NCBI GenBank assembly: GCA_018873245.2
Contig: JAEMBT020000002.1
Location: 868,001-932,000 of the forward strand
DNA: 64,000 nucleotides
DNA from: Archegozetes longisetosus
Taxonomy: Eukaryota; Arthropoda; Arachnida; Sarcoptiformes; Trhypochthoniidae
Reading direction: 5' to 3'
The notes beneath the pieces were generated by a model. It was not told where the DNA came from and made no database searches. It worked only from the letters and a program-made list of their open reading frames with translations. Of this stretch, positions 12,541 through 23,319 are shown in pieces; position 1 is the stretch's first letter; every line of letters starts with the position of its first letter. Position numbers and translations under genes: made by a program.

Positions 12541-12542
12541 TA

Positions 12543-12741
12543 CTATCACCTCCAAAGGTTTTTGTTAAACACTGCGCCAAAATTTAAGGGAAAGAGATAC
12601 GATTGAAATAAAGCTTTAATTTTTAACTTTTAAAAGTTAATGGTAATGATAGTATGCACTCATAAAATAATATTTTGTGGTAGTCAATTCCCTTTAAATT
12701 TTGGCTATTTCAATTTTTACAAAGATTTTTGGAGGTCATAG
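12543..12741. mobile_element. MITE, 199 bp, TA target
   Basis: Inverted ends CTATCACCTCCAAAG (left) and CTATGACCTCCAAAA (right, reverse complement), with further matching (CCAAAATTTAAGGG against CCAAAATTTAAAGGG) about 35 bp inside. TA lies at 12541-12542 and 12742-12743. Non-coding. Confidence 0.82.
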
Positions 12742-12744
12742 TAC

Positions 12745-13600
12745 TAGAATTAAGGGTCAAGATAGTCAATAAAACTAAAAAAGTCGATGAAAGGCTAAAA
12801 AGTGGTTTAAGCAATTTTCGATACTATTACTTTTTAACATTTATAGCCAAAATATTTTAAGAGTTAAGCAAGATGCTATAGACATAACTATTATTGAATG
12901 TAATGCAAATATGGATAAAGAGCACTATTTATTAATAATAGTAATTATTATATTTGTCATAATAAACCAATCGGATAATTGACTGAACTGTCACATTCAA
13001 TAATTACATTTAGTAATACCGTTGACATTATAAGAATGATCACAAGTATTATTTATTTGGCATCGTCACATATTCAGACTGTCACTCAACTGAAAACTCA
13101 AATTTGACTCATTTTCATGTTGCCCATCAAAAATTCAATTTGATCCAGAGTTACCGAAATTTAAAACGTTTCTAAGCTTTAGTCCACACTATAATTGCAT
13201 TATTATTAACAAAGACGTAGCTGGTATTCTTAGAGCAACATTTTTAAAGGAAGTTTCTTATATTTAAGCCAACAAAACAAAATTAGTTTTATTAACTTTT
13301 GACAGACCTTATTACCTTTAACAAAGAAAGAGAAAGGAATTTAAACTCTTTATGACCTCATCAAATGACACCCAGTCAAAGATAATATTTTGATTTTGAC
13401 TAATGCTATTCCCAAAACTCCTCTTAAGGCTTAAATTTCATAAAACTTGTTCTTAATCTCAAAAATGTTCAGAAATTTAATCATAAGCAATAAATCTACA
13501 AAATTCATAAACTTGTTCACTATCAGAAAATAGTTTTATTCAACTTTCAGTTCAACAAATTTCAAGTTTTTACAATCCATAAGTTTTGGTTTAAAATTAC
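12745..13600. other. Spacer downstream of copy B
   Basis: AT-rich, no gene seen. It would contain the 3' end of copy B's transcript if that copy is expressed. Confidence 0.35.
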
Positions 13601-13603
13601 TCT

Positions 13604-14735
13604 TCAAATTTCACCTTTAATACTATCCAAAACATCAATTATAGGCATAACAATAGATCGAGTCCTCTTTTGATTTTTGGGCCTATTCGGATACTCGAGC
13701 TTATCGCAAGTATCAGAAGAATCTTCAAACCTAGAACACAACAGATTCATCATATTTCCCTGTATTGAATCGAGAAATCTTAGGCTCTTCTCTATCCTTG
13801 ACTCAGTGCAGATATCATATTTAGCGCTTCCATCGTGAAAACAAGTTTGTAATACGTGATTTCCACTAAATATTTTTTTTAGAAATACGAAAAAACTTTA
13901 AACCAAGATATATATTTGAAGATAAACAAAATGATTATTTCTAATATTTGTTAAGAGAAAAAATGATAGGTTCACTAAAAGCTCTATAACTAAAATAAAG
14001 CTTTCATTCAAGAAAAGCCTACATATTGTTATAAATGTAGTACTAGTTTTTATTTGAGATATACTAAAAGCATTATCAAACAAGAAAATAGTAATCAAAG
14101 TTGTAAAATCATTTCTGAATAACAGCCTCGTAGAGTTAGTTTGTAAACATCATTACCATAGTCACTGAAAAAAACAGTGAAAAAGTGAATAAGCTTACCA
14201 ACAAAGTAGAGGTATTTTCATTTTATCATCAGAAAACTTGGTACCAAGCAGAATATCCACGGCATTGTTAATACACTTTTGATGCTCACTTTTGGCAGTA
14301 CCAATACATGGGGTAGAATCGAACAATTCTTGTAATCTTTTACTATCTCTGCCACACAAAGATCGCGATTGACTCGAATTGTGTTTATTAATATACTTAA
14401 CAATTGTTTTGGGTATTCCTTAAGACATTTTTGACATAGCGTTCAGCAGTTTTCAATAAATCCAAAGTTTCGCTAAATATTTGAGTAAAGTGTTGAATAT
14501 TTTAGAGAAATAAAATTTGAATCATTTCTCACTTGCAATAAGTTGCGGCTTCTTTTAAGTTTGAAGGAAAACTTCGACCAGAATCGCCAAAAGTGTACAA
14601 CTTAGCAAAAATAGAGTCTAACTGTCTGTGAGTTCGCCTATTGTTGCATTCAATGTTTTGAGAATATACTGAACTTTGAATAAATACAACCAATAACAAA
14701 AGACCTGAATACGAAAAATGTTTATGAAACAACAT
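13604..14735 (-). pseudogene. 12-Cys secreted family, copy B, two frameshifts in exon 2
   Basis: Exon 1 is 14735-14533, using an internal Met (MLFHKHFSYS) because it places a clean signal peptide before the first Cys (NIEC). Exon 2 is 14472-14199 and exon 3 is 13865-13604. Exons 1 and 3 are intact: YTFGDSGRSFP, then QTCFHDG, DICTES, LLCSRFED, SDTC and the basic tail NQKRTRSI. Exon 2 needs one base more at an A run near 14432 and two bases fewer at a TGTGTG run near 14355 to keep the family motifs (RDLC, then RDSKRLQELF, STPC, KIPLLC) in one frame. Its length is 1 mod 3 where all intact copies are 0, so the shifts do not cancel. Either a recent pseudogene or assembly errors at two short repeats. 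Confidence 0.75.
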
Positions 14736-15199
14736 ATCGACCAAAATTATTATAAGATTTGATAAACTTCTTAAAAGTTGATTAATGAATAATATTTTGC
14801 TGAACTTCAACTAGGATGTAAAATTTAACTTCTGTTAGATTTTTAAAACTTGACTTTCAAGGTTTGACCAGCATCGAATGAAATCAGTGAAAATCGGAAT
14901 TTTGTATCTGAAGGACTGTTAGTGATGCAAACACGTTTATATTGTTACGCATTAGCATATAGTGGGTTAGAAGTCTTATTTTTAACGCTTTTTTTTCTCA
15001 GTCTTGTAGGGGATTTAAAAGTTGACGAACCTGAGCAAGGATTACACAAATATTATATTAGCGAAAAGTCGAAAATTAAATTATATGAAAAGTTTAGAAA
15101 AAAATCAAAATTTACAGTCTACTTACATATTAATGAATTGCTCAAAAGTAATAATTAATTTATTATTAAGTCTTAATTAATTACTTTTGAAAATAAATA

Positions 15200-15283
15200 C
15201 AGTAATGTCTCAATATAGTGAAGATCTGGAGACTGACACTTCACATTCACAACAAAAAGGTTCACTACTTCTAGGTATTACTG
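15200..15283. mobile_element. Short MITE remnant, 84 bp
   Basis: Ends CAGTAATGTCTCAATATAGTG and CAGTAATACCTAGAAGTAGTG (reverse complement) with TA on both sides (15198-15199, 15284-15285). It belongs with the CAGTRAARYCTCGATATA end family also found at 18917, 43310 and, in part, near 25630 and 46558. Confidence 0.7.
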
Positions 15284-16097
15284 TAAATCAGCTATTTATA
15301 ATAACATATACAAATTATTTATTTTAAAAGCTATTTTGAACTCTTACTTCGAAATTGATAGTTTCTTAAATGAAATTGAATTTTCACCAAATAAATGTAT
15401 GTTTTTTTAATCGAAAACTGAATGTAATTATCCCGATGACTTGCAAAATCGTAATTAATTTATGCAACGCAAGAACAAGAGATGTAGCCTTATCACACAA
15501 AGATCAACTGTATCGAAATTTGAATATAATAGAAATCACGTATTAATAGAAATGAAAAATAATACTAAAGAATTTTTAACATTAAAATAAAGACGAGGTT
15601 TTCGTTGTACTGTATGACTTAATTTAAAAATACAACTTAAGTGATATGAATGAAAAGTTGATCGAAATTTAATCTCAATAATTCAAAACTTAAAATCTTA
15701 CTGAACTTTAACGTAGGTTCTATTTTCTCGAAGGTAACAACAAGACAACTGAAGGATATTTCGTATATTCTTAATTGTCTAGTTTCTAACAAAGATATTT
15801 TGAGTTAAGCTTTAGAGATAACTTTAAAACTAGGACTGAATTATTTTCACAAGAACAAGAGCAAGAATCGAAATGTGGTAATTAATCTTTAAAAAGCATT
15901 ATTAGAACGAATTGTTATCAAATCTGCTAAGCCTCACTTATATAGAATCGGTTTATCTAATTTCAAGATTGAATCAGTTATTAGGAACGAATTTCATTAC
16001 TTATTGTTCATATTGATTATAAACTAAATATAGTTGATGCGATTTATCATTTCTTTACTTTTTTCAAAAGATAGTGGATTTACAGTTGTATTGTTGC

Positions 16098-16299
16098 TGA
16101 AAAGAGATTTTTGCATCTTAGGGAGGCTATTGCACAATTCGTTGATCATCCCTGTAAAGTAGTGTTTTTTCAATATGTGCGCGAATATTCAAGTTTTGTA
16201 TTGTAAACAAACTCACTACATATTATGTTGACTATCTATTAAATACGAAGGTTAAAAGTAGTCAGCCTAAGTCTCCCTAAGATACAAAAATCTCTTCTG
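16098..16299. mobile_element. Inverted-repeat element, about 200 bp
   Basis: AAGAGATTTTTGCATCTTAG (from 16101) is repeated in inverse near 16273-16297 with one or two mismatches, and TTGCTG sits outside both arms. Exact ends and target duplication were not resolved. Non-coding MITE or foldback. Confidence 0.6.
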
Positions 16300-18073
16300 A
16301 GTTGCTGGTTCAACACACCTTTTAGAGCACAAGCAGTATTGCACGTGAATTCTGTGACAATTATAATTGCAATAATTTCATTATCATCTCAACTATCAGA
16401 ATGGAATTAGCCCTTGCTTTTTGAACTCGGTCAAGATAACTTTGGATTCATAAAGTATTAGAATCCTAGATATATCAATAGCTCACTGAAGAAGTCGAGG
16501 GTTTCTTTCTTCAGCAGTAACTATATATGTAACACATATAACGATGGACTGCTGGACTTGCCCTATCGTTCACATCTTTTTACTTCAATTTGTCGTTAAA
16601 CTCGGTTTATATCTTTCGATATTCCTATCACTATTTTGTTTAAAATAAAAGCTCATCTCATAAATCAAAGCTTGAATTCTAAATCAAATAACAGATTAAA
16701 ATGAGTAACAATTTCATAACGGGAAGATTTATTCTTTGGACTCAGTCTACACGAAATTATTGGCGTATTTTCTAGTAAAAGCTGTGGAAACTTCACTTTA
16801 ATAATGAATGTAATGCTATATCTAGTATTGTTGAGCGAAATAAGTTTCTTACTCACATTATTATGTTTATAAATTGGTATACAATGTGGTGGTGTTCTTA
16901 GATTTACAGTGTGTAAATAAACAGACTTGATAAAAGTTTTTGATTATAACTTTTATAATAGGAACAATTAAAACTTGAAACTTCGCGACATTTCTAAGGA
17001 GTATTAAGTTATTTTTCGTGCTATTCGATTTTTGTTGACCATTCTCTAAAAACATGACGACCTATACAACCAAAATGCAGATATTCATAGTTAAGCAATA
17101 TTAAATTTATCTGAGCGAAATGAGCCTTTTTCTTGTGCAAAGCAAATTTAGGAAAAATTCAATAGTCGTGGCACTCCCAGTAATCATATGATATAGAATT
17201 TAATTTTGGAAAATTTGAAGAGATTGTACAAAGTAAAATTTTCAATATTCTGAATATTTTCAATGTTCCAAATGATGTTGTTGATAACCTTCAAGTTCGG
17301 TTGTGTCACACTCTTGATGAAAATAGATGGCATTTCAAACATATTCTGTCATAATTTGCCTTTTCTATTTATTAAAAACTTAATGTAAAAATATTAAATA
17401 TTTTTTGAGAAGTAAATTTTTACTTGATGAAGTTCTTTAATTTACACCTTGTATTATCAGTATAACATCTTCTGTTGCTTGTAAGGTCAATAAAGCATAT
17501 AAACTATTACTTTCTAATAGGGCACATCAATTTTCGAGTTTTACCTCTATCAGGAAAGAAATTAAAGTGAAACTCATATTCGTTTGAATTGAATTTTCTC
17601 TTTTACTAAAAACATTATTACACAATAGTTTCGGTGACTGATAGGAAGAGTTGGTTCAACTGCTAGAGGTTAATAAGAATTATTTGTATGGATATGAAGT
17701 AAAACTAATGCTTAAATTTATTTTTAAAAAATTGACATGATTATCATTATTCTATAGATTACCGTGTTAACAATCATTTTTCTGATAAATCTATAGAAAT
17801 AATGAAAGATGGGTGAAAATAAAAAAATTTAGAATCGATTTAAAAAATGCCGTAGACTTGAAGTGTTGTCAAAATAAAACTAAGCAAAATTAATTGTAGG
17901 ATAGTAGTTTTATTCTACCATAAAACTATAACAATTATTAAAGCAGGTAATGCTTGTAATTTTCATGACTGATACAAAACTAGTATGTTAGGCAAGAATA
18001 AATCTGAATCAAAGTGAGTTTACATTATGTAACAGTGAAAATTTTATACTTAAGGCTTTTAGTATTTGAGGAC

Positions 18074-19426
18074 TTAATATTCTGGAAAACTAGCCAAAAC
18101 ATCAATCAGTGGTATCAAAAATGATTTTGTTCTTCTCTGAGTTTTACTCTTTTTCGGTGCACTACCTAAATTGAGGCACTTATCAGATCCATCTTCATAT
18201 TCTCCACATATCAAATCCAAAACATTTCCGGTTAATGACTCAACGAACTCGTTCACAGTTTCTAACATTTTGTCATCACAAATATCTATTTTTTTTCCTC
18301 TTCTAGTCAAACAATGCTTAATCTTGTGAAATTCACTAAATAAATAAAGTAGTTGTGTGGGTATTTAAAACTATATCTTTTAACTATTTTCAAAGAAAAT
18401 TTTTACCAACAAATATACGGTATTTTCAATTTGTCATCCTTTGCATTCTTGGTTCCCAATAAAGAATCGATAAAATGTTGATAGCATATATTAAACTCAT
18501 TGCTAGCTTTGTTACCACAGGGAGAAGCTACAAGTAGATCTCTTCTTCGTTTTGAGTCTCTTTTGCATAAATGATTGAGTACGTTCTCAACTGTGTAGAT
18601 GAGAACCGAAGTCACTTGTTTTGGCAGGTTATCCATACATGTTTTGGTATAGTTTTTCACTGTCTTCAACATATCAAATGTTTCCCTTATAATCGAAAAA
18701 TTGATTGATTTATCTGAATAACAAGCTCTTTTCATCTTTTTATTTGTGACAAAGACTTGTATAAAATTTGTGAGTCTTATCAAAATTACTATTAAGCTCA
18801 AATACAATCTGAAAAGTTCTCTACTATGCATAATTTCGACATAATTATATATTTTCGAACTTATCCTCTAACTAGAAAATAAGCTACAGTATACCTTGAT
18901 ATAAGGAACTTCAATACAGTGAAGTCTCGTTATAACAAAGTTAACTTTACATACTAACAATAGTAAAATTGTAGTCAAATATTAAGTTTATTATTTAATT
19001 TTGGATACAATCACATAAATTGAAGGCGAAATTTGAAAAGATAGATAAATAATTCATGTGATAATTGATAAGTATTGAAAAGTATTATATGAGAATTTAT
19101 ACTATATTATGCATCAAATACAAGACTTTTGAAGAAATTGTCTTGAGTGATGAGTCTCGATATAACTTAGTCTCACTAAAGATAATTTTATACTTCATTC
19201 ACTTCAACTGAGTTATATCGAGATTCTGCTGTATCACTTACTGACAGTACGGTCCAATTTCTTTCTCATTTTCCGGAAATTTCCGGCCAGAATTACCAAT
19301 AGTTAAGATTCTACTCAGCACTCCATCGATTCTTCGCTCTGAATTTTTATTGCATTGAGTTTGAGCTAGACTTATATCAAATATCACACAAAATATCAGA
19401 ACTGAAAACACTTGACTTAAAACCAT
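18074..19426 (-). CDS. 12-Cys secreted family, copy C (241 aa)
   Basis: Exons 19426-19242, 18685-18407 and 18335-18074 add up to 726 nt with all phases matching. The signal peptide (VFSVLIFCVIFDISLA) is followed by QTQC, LTIGNSGRKFPE and PYC. Exon 2 has NYTKTC, LPKQVTSVLIYTV, HLCKRDSKRRR, SPCGNKAS, FNIC, DSLLGTKNA and KIPYIC. The intron splits the next Cys codon (TG|T). Exon 3 has KHC, DIC, LICGEYED, SDKC and the basic tail KTQRRTKSF followed by LIPLIDVL. All 12 family cysteines are present and there is no third intron. Intron 1 contains a MITE starting 11 nt from the 5' splice site. Secreted; function unknown. Confidence 0.9.
18917..19231. mobile_element. MITE inside intron 1 of copy C, TA target
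   Basis: Ends CAGTGAAGTCTCGTTATAAC and CAGCAGAATCTCGATATAAC (reverse complement), TA at 18915-18916 and 19232-19233, 315 bp. A further CAGTATACCTTGATATAAG end lies just outside at about 18886, and CTCGATATAACTTAG recurs near 19146, suggesting nested or repeated insertions of the same family. It begins at intron position +11 of copy C. Confidence 0.8.
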
Positions 19427-19429
19427 GTT

Positions 19430-19862
19430 TTCTGCTTAAAAGATAATTTTTCTTATATTGGATTCCTGAAACATCAATGAAAAGACAAATGAATGGATTG
19501 CGTAAAACAATATTTTCGACAGTTCTTAAAATATTTATGACGATGAACGTCACGAGCTTTTTAAAAGGTCTATCAAATATTTTTAGCTTATACTAATCAA
19601 TGTCTTTGACATTGAACTCAGCTTTGAGTACCCATTGATAATACTAAACGTGTTTTATTATGAGTATCCCAATAAACCACCGATAGATTGAATCACTATA
19701 TACTTTAAAAATATCAATAGCTGAAATCTTAACCGTTCTAGCAGTTATCTAGATACAAAAAAAATCAGTTTGAATCACAAGAAGTCTATTTCATTTTCAT
19801 ATTCAAAAATTGTTCTTGTCACATATTTATACTTATATTTAAGTTTTTTGCATTTACATCAT
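19430..19862. other. Spacer between copies C and E
   Basis: About 430 bp, no feature recognised; promoter of C and 3' end of E must lie here. Confidence 0.35.
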
Positions 19863-19864
19863 TT

Positions 19865-22800
19865 TCAATCAAGCTTTAAATTATCAAAACTTTTGACAAC
19901 TTGAATGAGTGGTATATAAAATGATTTGCTTCTTCTTTGATTCTTCTTTTTCTTCGGCACAACTCCTTAAAAGATAATTTGAATCAAAGTTTACTCATTA
20001 CTCGACAAGAGCAGATACATTGTTTTCTATAAGAACGAGCTAAGTGTATGACAAAAGGCCGTCACTTAATCTGTTCTTATAGGAGGTGATTTAGTTGTGT
20101 AAATAATCAGACAGTACCTAGTTGTTGACATTTATCGCTGTCTTCCCTATAGTCATTGCAAAGTGAACCTAAAACTCCTCCAGTCATAACTCTGATAAGA
20201 TTTTGTGCTTCTTCTAAGTCATTGTCACTGCAAATGCTTTTTCCACGTTCTCGCATACAAGTAAAAATTTTCTGATATTCACTGCAAAATCAATTTGAGT
20301 AAAACAATTATGATTAATACTATTCTATATACCAAACTAAGTAAAAACTTAAAACTATAAAATATGCATTTCTTTCCTAAATCGTTTCGAAGTTTTATCT
20401 TCTGCCAGAAACTCTTTGCGTATAAATTGCATAAAACTAACAGATTGTAAGCTTTGATAATTCATAAAAGGTTCAATTAAACGAATCCTGGAATTTGATT
20501 TGGCAAATAATAGGAATAATTTTTTCAATTAAATTTTCTTTTGAAACGGCTTTACTGTAACATTAAGGTAATGGAGTAACTTATTAGAAAGCTTTATCAG
20601 AGATCTTAACTAAATAACGCATCCTAAAAATATGCTTCAATTTTAAATAACAAATCGAATTTTTACTATGGTTTGATTTTACTAGTTATTCATTTTGTTT
20701 TACTTGCGATAGAAAAGACACACAAATTTGCTTTTGTGTTGCATTAGACATTAGTCACTGATTCAGGGCTCTCAGTTAAGCGCAAATTTATTATTTTGCG
20801 CATTTCGATAGGGCTCTATCGATATATTGAATAATACGATACATTGATATAATGATATGATATACACTAGTATTCAAAATTTTTCAAAAGTTGAATACAG
20901 TTTTTAAACTTTTGATCGATACATAATTTTTAATATAAACCTCTTAATCTCTTAATATAAACCGCATCTCTATTTTTGTGATATAATATTGAGCACAAAT
21001 TATATACGAAAATCATTATACTATATAAAAGTTTTATTCGCTTAGAAATCTATGATAAAATTTTATTTCAGAAAGTTAATTGATTCCACAATTTATATGT
21101 AAAAATGTTATTCAATTACAATATAATTAAATTAATTGTTATAGAGAGTTTCAAATTCAGTTTCAGACTCTACCTCTAAATTTTCGACATCATTAGAATT
21201 ATTAGAATTAGAAATATTGGGGTACAAAATTTCCGTTGTCATGTTTTGGCGCATTTCTCGTAGAGGATAAAATGAAATACAATTTAAGTTATTTGAATTC
21301 AAATAACTTTTAATTTTTAAATGAGCATCAAGTGACGCTACACTTAAGCAAACTTATTTTGACAAAATATTTTGCGCAATTTTGCGCAGATTTTGCGTAA
21401 GTTTTGTTCGTACAACTATCGAACAACTTTTTTGTTCGATAGTACGAAAAGTGCAAGAAACAAGCGAAAACTGAGAGCCCTGCACTGATTTTACAACAGA
21501 AAATAAGCAAATAAAAAGTGAAAATCTTTCAACTAGTAATGATTTAACTTTTTATTTTCCCATCTTCTCATACCAAAGCGGAGACTAATGTGTGGATAGA
21601 ACACAAATGCAACTTTATCTCATTGCCTATGAGTATACAACAATTAAGCTATGGTATGCAATAACCAGTCATCTCTTGATCAGTATTGCATTTTTAAAAG
21701 GCCCAAATGTATTGATACGAACGACGCCTTCCAAAAGAATAAATTACTTATTACTTTAGAATATTACTTAAACTCATGCAATATATATTCAGTTTTAGTT
21801 GTTTTGTATAATTTATTATTAATTTTATTATTTTCTCTCAAAATTTAATGTTTTGCTTCATTGAAACCTTTGTTTATTTAATAACAAACTTTAATTTAGG
21901 TAAAAAAATCTTATTTAATATACGTCGTGCTTTATGTCTACCCTTTAATAGTATTAGAAAGTCTTTTTCATATGAAATACTGATCAAGAGATGACTGGTT
22001 ATTGCATACCATCACTTAATTATCGAGTAGTTTCGAATTTTTCTAGACTCGTTAATTAAAAGAATTAACTATTTAGAGAACAATCAAAATTACTATTTTT
22101 AAAGATGAAGATTTAATTAATTGTAATTTCTTTTTCAAGAACTTACCATCTCAGAACTTGATTTTCTGATATAAGTCAAGAGAGTAAGTTTGCACAAATA
22201 AAATCTCAAATCTATCTTTTTAAATAACTTTCAACCACGAGAAGTAAACAACTTTGAGATTGGGAGCAAAGTCTGAGCCTTAAACTTTCTTAGAAATGAA
22301 CTTCACAATTTGTTAATTAAGAATTAAATTAACTTTAAAATGTTAGTGAAGGTTAATTTAAAACTACTAAATGCCAAGTACTTAACTCAGTATACAATTA
22401 TCTGTCTTAAGGTTTGTTATTATTTAACGTAATGGTTGTTATATTGAACTTAAAGCATTTGCCAGAAAGCCCACTTTAAAGGTCTTATATGAAGTAAGGG
22501 TTTACAGTATGCGAATTACTCGAAAATTCATGTTAAAATAAATTAATTGTAAGCCTAATTAAGTGCTTGGCATCTAGTCATTGTGAATTTGATTTGTCTT
22601 AACCTTCACTTACATTTAAAAGTTAATTTAATTCCTAATTAACAAGTTGTGAAGTTCGTTGTATAGATATTGAGGTTTGATACTTACCAACAGATAAGTG
22701 GTATTTTCTTCTTATTATCCGCATTACTAATGCCTAACAAGCTATCGATGAACATAGAGTTGCACTTATTAAATTGAGCGCTCGCTCTGTTAGCACACGG

Positions 22801-23315
22801 ACCGACTTGTATGAGATTCTGCCTTCTCTTAGAATTCTTTTTGCATAATTGCTCGACTTGATTCTTTACCTGGTAAAAAAGTACAGATGACACCTGTTTT
22901 GGCATATTTTTCAGGCATGATTTCGCGTAACTTTCCACTGAACTGATTAGTTTTAACGTTTCGCTAGTTTTAAAAATATCAAAAAATTTGAATGATATCG
23001 AAAAAGAAGTTTAAAACGTTTTTCCTATACTTGTAAGGAGTAAATTTTTAGTTTAGAAATATCTTAAATTGTCCTCCAAAAATTTTATATAAAGTTAATT
23101 TATGAAGATAATCAGGAAATTTTTTATACTCACTTGCAATACTTAATAGCTTGAGCATCATTTTCTGGAAATTTTCTGCCCGACTGTCCCAGAGTTAGAA
23201 TTTTCGCTACATCACTATCAGCTCTTCTGAATGACTGGCTATTACATTGTAATTGACATGATATAAACTTAATTGATGTCAAATTAAAAATAACCAAAAC
23301 AATTGTTAGCTTCAT
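19865..23315 (-). CDS. 12-Cys secreted family, copy E (240 aa), long intron 2
   Basis: Exons 23315-23134, 22963-22688, 20281-20118 and 19965-19865 total 723 nt in consistent phase. The signal peptide (LTIVLVIFNLTSIKF) is followed by QLQC, LTLGQSGRKFPE and KYC; SYAKSC, MPKQVSSVLFYQV, QLCKKNSKRR, GPCANRAS, FNKC, DSLLGISNA and IPLIC; TG|T; then FTCMRERG, SIC, SLCNDYRED, SDKC; and a tail PKKKKNQRRSKSF. Intron 2 is about 2.4 kb and holds a hAT element and two inverted-repeat elements. The third intron lies after the SDKC codons, a position no other copy uses, and itself contains a foldback (20027-20082). Complete and plausibly functional; function unknown. Confidence 0.87.
20027..20082. repeat. 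Small foldback in the private intron 3 of copy E
   Basis: CTATAAGAACGAGCTAAGTG (20027-20046) and the inverse of CTATAAGAACAGATTAAGTG (20063-20082) match at 17 of 20 positions around a 16-bp loop. It lies in the middle of the 152-bp intron that is found only in copy E. Confidence 0.6.
20764..21482. mobile_element. Non-autonomous hAT element, 719 bp, in intron 2 of copy E
   Basis: Ends CAGGGCTCTCAGTTAAGCGC and CAGGGCTCTCAGTTTTCGC (reverse complement), the CAGGG start being common in hAT. An exact 8-bp duplication CACTGATT flanks it (20756-20763, 21483-21490). Interior GCGCAAAA motifs recur near both ends. A minus-strand frame of about 80 codons ending at 21132 (with ASLDAHLKIKSYLNSNN and an acidic Asn/Glu-rich tail) may be a transposase remnant but has no motif I can name. 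Confidence 0.92.
21642..22021. mobile_element. MITE, about 380 bp, 45-bp inverted repeats
   Basis: Both ends carry TGGTATGCAATAACCAGTCA continuing into CTCTTGATCAGTAT, as inverted copies with almost no mismatch, with AATTAAG outside them on both sides. The 65-codon plus-strand frame inside (21651-21848) is mostly repeat sequence. It is in intron 2 of copy E. Confidence 0.85.
22298..22657. mobile_element. Foldback element in intron 2 of copy E, near the donor
   Basis: Two arms of about 95-115 bp (22298 onward and 22560-22657) are inverted copies: GAACTTCACAATTTGTTAAT against GAACTTCACAACTTGTTAAT, and further in ATGCCAAGTACTTAA against ATGCCAAGCACTTAA. The right end is about 30 bp from the 5' splice site of intron 2 of copy E. 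No target duplication was resolved. Confidence 0.78.
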
Positions 23316-23319
23316 TGTT

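Larger units (their letters stand above)
14740..18070. other. Long spacer between copies B and C
   Basis: No recognised gene apart from two MITEs listed separately. A plus-strand ORF at 14922-15158 (78 aa, hydrophobic near residues 18-30, then Lys-rich) lies just upstream of copy B on the opposite strand. It matches nothing I know and I do not call it. Minus-strand frames at 16665-17055 also show nothing recognisable. Confidence 0.3.

Noticed and set aside
14922-15158. 78-aa ORF with a hydrophobic segment upstream of copy B.
   Set aside because: No recognisable motif, no spliced partners, opposite strand to the gene family; length is within chance for this window.
20118-20281. Exons 3 and 4 near 20 kb considered as a separate, truncated gene copy.
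   Set aside because: They match in phase and order with exons 1 and 2 at 23.3-22.7 kb, and the gap between is explained by transposons in intron 2, so they are one gene (copy E).
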